The notes under the pieces were generated by a model. The model had not been told where the DNA came from. It ran no database searches and saw nothing but the letters and a program-made list of their open reading frames with translations. The translations under genes and the position numbers were made by a program. A DNA stretch of 40,995 nt from Frankia sp. AiPa1 (GTDB lineage Bacteria > Actinomycetota > Actinomycetes > Frankiales > Frankiaceae), in contig NZ_JALKFZ020000195.1 of NCBI RefSeq assembly GCF_023243075.1, forward strand, positions 1-40,995, read 5' to 3'. Of this stretch, positions 37,027-40,995 are shown in pieces (position 1 is the stretch's first letter; each line of letters opens with the position of its first letter).

Positions 37027-37308
37027 TCATACCGGGCGCCGCCGAACCAGGGAACGCGCCATGAGGCGATCCAGCGGGAGCCGGGAGCCAACCGGTGGCC
37101 GCAGCGCCTTCGGAACAACGGGACGCAGCGCGCAAACCTGGTAGTCCTGCCCCCATCGCTGTTCGACCACGAACAGTTCGGCGGCTGCCGGGGTGTCGAA
37201 GGGCGCATGGACGTCGAGCACGAGCCGTCCCGGCTCCGGATGGAAGCGCACGACGCCGAACGAGAGCCCGCCGGGGTCGAGCCCGAGGCTCGCACCAAAT
37301 GTGATCAC
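37027..37308 (-). CDS. Small hypothetical protein of the element (possibly truncated)
   Basis: A 93-residue frame from GTG 37308, with a perfect GGAGG at 37316-37320 placed 7 nt upstream. The sequence (FGASLGLDPGGLSFGVVRF, LVLDVHAPFDTPAAAELFVV, GQDYQVCALRPVVPKALRPP) looks like ordered globular protein and I recognise no family. No signal peptide or membrane segment is seen. It diverges from the XRE regulator gene, which is a common arrangement for a controlled gene beside its regulator. The C-terminus may be cut short by a frameshift, since protein-like sequence continues downstream in the next frame. Confidence 0.5.
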   Translation of the reverse strand: MITFGASLGLDPGGLSFGVVRFHPEPGRLVLDVHAPFDTPAAAELFVVEQRWGQDYQVCALRPVVPKALRPPVGSRLPLDRLMARSLVRRRPV

Positions 37309-37315
37309 GTTCCGT

Positions 37316-37320
37316 CCTCC
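37316..37320 (-). promoter_or_regulatory. Shine-Dalgarno supporting the 93-residue frame
   Basis: GGAGG on the minus strand, 7 nt before GTG 37308. It is the chief sign that this frame is (or was) translated. Confidence 0.5.
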
Positions 37321-37497
37321 GGAGTTCATGGCGTGCAGGGATGTCCAAGCCCCTGGCAGACCCGCATCCAGCCGCCGGAGCCGTCGTCCCTTCACCGTCC
37401 AGCCAGGACAGAGGTGACGGAAGGGCGCCGGACGTATACGCCCACACTTCCGATCTATACGGAGACCGGATATGCTGCCCGACGTCGATCGAGGACT

Positions 37498-37518
37498 GAC
37501 GGTCCTGTACCTACCGTC
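37498..37518. promoter_or_regulatory. Candidate operator before the XRE gene
   Basis: A perfect dyad, GACGGT (37498-37503), 9-nt spacer, ACCGTC (37513-37518), placed immediately before the GGAGG (37520-37524) of the XRE gene. The position suits autorepression. An 8-bp palindrome CGTATACG at 37433-37440 lies nearer the divergent gene and could be a second site. Confidence 0.45.
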
Positions 37519-37530
37519 CGGAGGCGCTTC

Positions 37531-38379
37531 GTGGTGTCCGTCCGCCGTCCGCTCCCGCAGGCCCCGCCCGATCTCTGGGACCGCCCCGACATGTCCGAGG
37601 CGCTCGCCCGCCGCGACATCGGCACCGTCTTCAAGATCTACCGCCAGTGGACCGGCGCCACCCAGACGCAGATCGCCGCCGTCTGCGAGGTCCCGCAGTC
37701 GCACGTGAGCGAGATCCAGAATGGCCGCCGTCAGGTCACCAGCCTGGAAATTTTCGAGCGCATCGCCGACGGGATCGGCATCCCGCGCGTCCGCATCGGC
37801 TTGGCCGACAAGACGGGGGCCGTGCCAGGCCCGCGGCCGGAGCCGGGCGCCCCGGCCGTCGAGGTGCCAAGCGATGTTGTGCGGGTCTACCCGAGCCGGA
37901 CCGCCGTGCCCGCCGACCTGTGGCGCGCCCTGTTCGCTGACGCCACGCATCAGGTCGATGTCCTTGTGATCGCCGGCCTGTTCCTTCCCGATGGGCACGC
38001 CGACTTCACCCAGGTCCTGCGGCGCAAGGCCGAGAGCGGCGTCAAGATTCGCTACGCGATCGGTGACCCGGAATCCTCCGCTGTCGCTCTTCGCGGCGAT
38101 GAGGAGGGCATCGGTGAGGGTCTGGCTGCCCGCACGAAGATCACGCTCACGTACCTGGCGGCTCTACGCGACGCGCCCGGGATCGACCTGCGTCTGCACA
38201 GCACCACGCTTTACAACTCGATCTACCGTTTCGACGGCGAGATGCTCGTGAACACCCACGTCTTCGGCGCCCCCGCCGCGCACTCGCCCGTCCTGCATCT
38301 GCACGCCAGGTCTGGCGGGTTGTTTGACCATTACGCGGCGAGCTTCGAGCGCGTCTGGGCCACGACGGAAGGAGCCTGA
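37531..38379 (+). CDS. XRE-family regulator with PLD-like C-terminal domain (DUF5919 type)
   Basis: A protein of 282 residues. Residues 33-92 are a helix-turn-helix of the XRE type (FKIYRQWTGATQTQIAAVCEVPQSHVSEIQNGRRQVTSLEIFERIADGIG region). Residues 126-282 form an alpha/beta domain resembling the phospholipase-D fold (VDVLVIAGLFLPDG; FTQVLRRKAESGVKIRYAIGDP; IDLRLHSTTLYNSIYRFDGEMLVNTH). The HxKxxxxD catalytic pattern is not intact (His223 and Asp235, no Lys), so this half is more likely a ligand-sensing domain than an enzyme. The start is GTG 37531, 6 nt after GGAGG at 37520-37524. Five nt separate it from the NUDIX gene, so the two form an operon. Confidence 0.82.
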   Translation: MVSVRRPLPQAPPDLWDRPDMSEALARRDIGTVFKIYRQWTGATQTQIAAVCEVPQSHVSEIQNGRRQVTSLEIFERIADGIGIPRVRIGLADKTGAVPGPRPEPGAPAVEVPSDVVRVYPSRTAVPADLWRALFADATHQVDVLVIAGLFLPDGHADFTQVLRRKAESGVKIRYAIGDPESSAVALRGDEEGIGEGLAARTKITLTYLAALRDAPGIDLRLHSTTLYNSIYRFDGEMLVNTHVFGAPAAHSPVLHLHARSGGLFDHYAASFERVWATTEGA

Positions 38380-38384
38380 CACCC

Positions 38385-38855
38385 GTGGCACGGATCGACT
38401 ACTTCAACGACCCCAACGCCCCCAAGGCCAACAGCGTCGTCCCCTCCGTCACCGCCGTGGTCACCGACGACGAGCAGCGCATCCTCCTGGTCCACAAGAC
38501 CGACAACGACCTGTGGGCGCTGCCCGGCGGCGGCATGGATCTCGGCGAGTCCATCACCGATGCCGCTGTCCGCGAAACCAAGGAGGAAACCGGTGTCGAC
38601 ATCGAGGTCACTGGGCTGATCGGCGTCTACACGAACCCGCGGCACGTCCTGGCCTACGACGACGGCGAGGTCCGCCAGCAGTTCTCCCTCTGCTTCACCA
38701 CCCGCAACCTCGGCGGCGAACTAAGCACCTCCAGCGAAACCAAGGAGGTCAAGTGGGTCGCCCCCACCGACCTCGACTCGCTGAACATCCACCCGTCCAT
38801 GCGCCTACGGATCGATCACTACCTGGAACACCGCCCGGCACCCTACCTCGGCTGA
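38385..38855 (+). CDS. NUDIX hydrolase
   Basis: A protein of 156 residues. The Nudix box is perfect: Gly49-x5-Glu55-x7-Arg63-Glu64-x2-Glu67-Glu68-x-Gly70-Val71. The N-terminus (MARIDYFNDPNAPKANSVVPSVTAVV) and the segment TNPRHVLAYDDGEVRQQFS are characteristic of a group common in Streptomyces and relatives. Nudix enzymes hydrolyse nucleoside diphosphates linked to another group; the substrate is not predictable. Pif, the immunity factor of the Streptomyces element pSAM2, is also a Nudix protein, which is of interest next to an integrase remnant. It starts with GTG 38385, with GGAAGGAG about 10 nt upstream, inside the end of the XRE gene. Its 3' end overlaps the convergent HD gene by 13 nt. 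Confidence 0.92.
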   Translation: MARIDYFNDPNAPKANSVVPSVTAVVTDDEQRILLVHKTDNDLWALPGGGMDLGESITDAAVRETKEETGVDIEVTGLIGVYTNPRHVLAYDDGEVRQQFSLCFTTRNLGGELSTSSETKEVKWVAPTDLDSLNIHPSMRLRIDHYLEHRPAPYLG

Positions 38856-39391
38856 ACCGCCGCCAGCCGCGCCATGGTCCTCTCCACCGACGCTGCCAGG
38901 ACCGGCCGAGACCGGCTGATCGAACGATGCACGATCGACCCTTCCCCGTACCGGTCGAGGATCTCCGCGATGCGCTCCGAGAAGGTGAACGTCTGCCCCT
39001 GGGGCCCTCTGGTCATGTCCACCGTGCACAACGCGTCCATCACCGCCGACTCTTCCAGCTCCCAGGCCGACAGCTCAGCGGTAAGCCCCCGCTCCTCGGC
39101 CTCGTACCGGGCGCACGAGTGATGGGCGACCAGCACACACAGCCGCTCCGGCGCGTCCTGGCCGGCCAGGAACCGAGCCCCATCGATGGGGTGGAACCGA
39201 AGGTGCCCGATGAGCGGCGCGTACCCGATGTCATGAAGCCAGGCCGCGGCTACCAGCAGGTCCCGCTCTTCCGTAGCGACAGCAGCCGACACCTCACGGG
39301 TGGCAGCCGCCACTGCCTGCACATGCCGCCACCGATCCCCCAACGGGCTCAGAAGCTCGCTCGCCAACCGCTCAGCAGCCGCTACCTCCAC
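38843..39391 (-). CDS. HD-domain phosphohydrolase
   Basis: A protein of 182 residues with the metal-binding HD superfamily order: His23 in RWRHVQAV, His53-Asp54 in AAAWLHDIGYAP, then HPIDGARFL and His90-His91 in VLVAHHSCARYEAEERG, and a late Asp in CTVDMTRGPQG. HD enzymes of this sort remove phosphates from nucleotides or cleave phosphodiesters; the substrate is unknown. The start is GTG 39391, preceded by a complete leaderless promoter (39398-39427). The frame is open 13 codons further upstream. It converges on the NUDIX gene with a 13-nt overlap. The XRE, NUDIX and HD combination suggests a nucleotide-linked function, by inference only. Confidence 0.85.
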   Translation of the reverse strand: MEVAAAERLASELLSPLGDRWRHVQAVAAATREVSAAVATEERDLLVAAAWLHDIGYAPLIGHLRFHPIDGARFLAGQDAPERLCVLVAHHSCARYEAEERGLTAELSAWELEESAVMDALCTVDMTRGPQGQTFTFSERIAEILDRYGEGSIVHRSISRSRPVLAASVERTMARLAAVQPR

Positions 39392-39427
39392 CCGATCACC
39401 GTACGTCCCCAACCACCAGACCGTCAG
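39392..39427 (-). promoter_or_regulatory. Leaderless promoter of the HD gene
   Basis: On the minus strand CTGACG (39427-39422), an 18-nt spacer, TACGGT (39403-39398), 6 nt, then GTG 39391. Both the -35 and the -10 are recognisable. Confidence 0.6.
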
Positions 39428-39677
39428 CACCCGCCGCAGACTGCCGAAACCCCCGATTTAGGATCGAGCACCGCGCCGCGCGGCGGCTGCGCGTGGCGCT
39501 GGCGCGCCATGCTCGCCGGCGCGTCGGGAGCTTCGGATGAGGGTGCGTTCCGCGGTTGCGTATGAGCTAAGCCCGCCCAATCACCCACTACGACCACGCT
39601 AAACAACGGCCAATTCGGTAATTGTAAACTATATGCGCCCCACGGGGCATCATGACAGGTAACCAATCGGGGGAGAT
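39428..39677. other. Composition boundary before the OLD-family gene
   Basis: About 250 nt. A GC-rich block with a 12-bp palindrome CGCCGCGCGGCG at 39474-39485 gives way, near 39585, to clearly AT-richer DNA. In the latter TAAACT (39625-39630) is a possible -10 for the following gene, and a short dyad GCCCC-AC-GGGGC (39637-39648) lies between it and the ribosome site. The change of composition marks the edge of a more recently acquired segment. Confidence 0.45.
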
Positions 39678-40995
39678 ATGCAGGCGAAAGTACTCAAAAT
39701 ACACAACTATCGCAGTATCGTTGACAGTGAAATCGCGCTCACTAGGTACTCTGTCCTGGCGGGCGAAAACAATGCCGGAAAGAGTAATACAATCGCAGCA
39801 ATCTTGCTATTTTACAAGCAGCTAAAATGGCGGGATAGCGACTCTCCGCAATTTGAGACAAGAGATCAAGAATGCTGGGTGGAGATTAGTTACTCGCTTG
39901 AGCCCGTAGAGCATGAGTGGCTACAAAAAGAATACCCCTCGATCGATAATGACCTCCGACTGAGGTTCTACGTAAAAACGCTCGAGAAGTACGGAAATGG
40001 AAAATCTCGAGAAGGCCGCTATTTTCCCTACATCGACGGCGAGATAGCAGATAAACCGTTTCCCGAAAGTAAGCTCGGCGCGGGAGGATTGGGGAGGATC
40101 ATATATATCCCAGCGGTAAGCAGATTGGAGGATCAGGTAAAACTGACAGGCCCATCTCCATTTCGCGAGCTTGTGGGCCTTGTACTGGGAAGTTCGATCG
40201 GGATTACCGACGCCTTCGCCACATTGCGCCTCGCCTTTAACGCGTTCGAGCGTCAGCTGCGGCAAGAGACGCAAGGAGGAAGGTCCCTTATTGCACTAGA
40301 ACAAGAGATAACAGGGGAGCTAAGTTCATGGCAAGGCTCATTCGAGATCGGCGTAAATCAGATTGAGCCAGCCGAGCTGGTAAAGAACTCCGTGCGACCT
40401 TATGTGCGAGACCCACATAGCGGAAAGCCCGTGGAACCAGATCAACTGGGCAGTGGCCACCAACGATCTATCATTTTTGCTCTCCTCAAACTTTCGTCAC
40501 GCTACAAAGCAGACCAGGCATTCGAGCAAGATTCCAGCCGTAGCGACACGCCACTGAGTCTCACCTGGCTCCTTTTTGAGGAGCCAGAAACATTTCTTCA
40601 CCCGATACAAATCGACTCCCAGTATCGAAGCCTGGTGGATCTTGCCAAACTTGAAGGTCATCAGGTCACCGTCACCACTCACAATCCGGCATTCTTGAGT
40701 CGATCGATGGAAGATCTTTCTTCTCTCGTGCGAGTGCATAGACAAGACTCGGGCACGCAAGCACGGCAAGTCACACAGGAAGATCTTCGCCTAATATTTC
40801 AGGACAATCAGACCATAAACGCAGCGTGGAAGGCCGCTAGGGTGGGAGTGGCAGAAGACGATCTGACGCTGGAAATGGAGAGCATTAAATACTCTCTATG
40901 GCTCAATCCGCAGCGAGCAGCCGCTTTCTTCGCTCGAAAAGTGGTTATTGTAGAGGGTCCCACCGAGGTTGCGGTTATAAACTACCTCATAGATT
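39678..40995 (+). CDS. OLD-family ATP-dependent endonuclease (AAA ATPase plus TOPRIM), 3' end outside window
   Basis: 439 codons are visible and the frame is still open at the window end. The ABC/SMC-like ATPase is complete: KVLKIHNYRSIVDSEI at the N-terminus, Walker A GENNAGKS (residues 29-36), signature GSGHQRS (258-264), Walker B LLFEEPETFLHP (Glu301, Glu302) and switch His335 in VTVTTHNPAFLS. At residue 422 the TOPRIM domain begins, VVIVEGPTEVAVINYLI with Glu426. This order defines OLD-family nucleases, including phage P2 Old and GajA of the Gabija anti-phage system. The ATG at 39678 follows GGGGGAG with a short spacer. GC is near 50 percent (two 60-nt lines counted: 53 and 47 percent) against about 70 in the host, and ATA, CTA and AGA codons occur: recent transfer. 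Without the next gene, Gabija and a stand-alone OLD cannot be told apart. Confidence 0.9.
   Translation, partial: MQAKVLKIHNYRSIVDSEIALTRYSVLAGENNAGKSNTIAAILLFYKQLKWRDSDSPQFETRDQECWVEISYSLEPVEHEWLQKEYPSIDNDLRLRFYVKTLEKYGNGKSREGRYFPYIDGEIADKPFPESKLGAGGLGRIIYIPAVSRLEDQVKLTGPSPFRELVGLVLGSSIGITDAFATLRLAFNAFERQLRQETQGGRSLIALEQEITGELSSWQGSFEIGVNQIEPAELVKNSVRPYVRDPHSGKPVEPDQLGSGHQRSIIFALLKLSSRYKADQAFEQDSSRSDTPLSLTWLLFEEPETFLHPIQIDSQYRSLVDLAKLEGHQVTVTTHNPAFLSRSMEDLSSLVRVHRQDSGTQARQVTQEDLRLIFQDNQTINAAWKAARVGVAEDDLTLEMESIKYSLWLNPQRAAAFFARKVVIVEGPTEVAVINYLID

Noticed and set aside
38843..39391. HD protein as a type III CRISPR Cas10 HD domain or a Cas3 nuclease
   Set aside because: It is a 182-residue single domain without GGDEF/palm, helicase or other cas neighbours.
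39678..40995. Calling the gene gajA and naming the system Gabija
   Set aside because: The partner helicase gene would lie outside the window, and stand-alone OLD nucleases or other OLD-containing systems share every motif visible here.

Overview
This 41-kb window comes from a high-GC actinobacterial chromosome. Codon use is strongly GC-biased, GTG and TTG starts are common, and several promoters look leaderless. Gene content includes an AftD-like arabinosyltransferase, an MprAB-type two-component system, a mycothiol-type DsbA-family protein, a GlbO-type globin, an EttA-type ABC-F protein, a DUF222/HNH protein and a tail-less second SSB. The overall impression is of a Frankia-like organism (order Frankiales); this is recognition by eye, not a database result.

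Positions 1-36275 look like conserved chromosome. Left end (1-6516): a DUF222-HNH protein converges on an envelope glycan pair, a polyprenyl-phosphate-sugar type GT2 followed by a large AftD-like membrane glycosyltransferase. 7077-9943: a small conserved-looking ORF converges on rpiB, which follows a DsbA-family protein and an AI-2E family membrane protein in a tight minus-strand operon. 10289-12835: pepN, closed by a strong bidirectional terminator. 12942-18796: a minus-strand run mprA-mprB-malQ-small membrane protein-DUF5130, the first three joined by 4-nt GTGA overlaps. 19024-23132: an MscS channel flanked by 15-bp tandem repeats, an HNH endonuclease and an SDR/DUF2867 protein. 23244-30000: a GAF-SpoIIE phosphatase-anti-sigma kinase fusion, a GH13 alpha-glucosidase translationally coupled to a truncated haemoglobin, and ettA. 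30124-36012: a DUF1254/DUF1214 protein, a GT-C membrane glycosyltransferase, an SSB paralogue and an aldo/keto reductase.

From 36276 the character changes. A tRNA-Arg(UCU) is followed by a truncated tyrosine integrase, a small SD-preceded ORF with frame-broken remnants, an XRE regulator with a PLD-like C-terminal domain, a NUDIX hydrolase, a convergent HD-domain phosphohydrolase, and finally (39678 to the window end) an unfinished low-GC gene for an OLD-family ATPase/TOPRIM nuclease. This is best read as an eroded integrative element at a tRNA site that has gathered accessory genes. The OLD-type nuclease is the clearest defence candidate (a Gabija GajA-like or stand-alone OLD protein); the partner gene that would decide this lies beyond the window.

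Across the window at least six genes carry a TANNNT hexamer exactly 6-7 nt before an ATG/GTG, the signature of leaderless transcription, and in each case this settles the start codon. Genes that lack it mostly have a clear Shine-Dalgarno sequence or a 4-nt overlap with the gene upstream.
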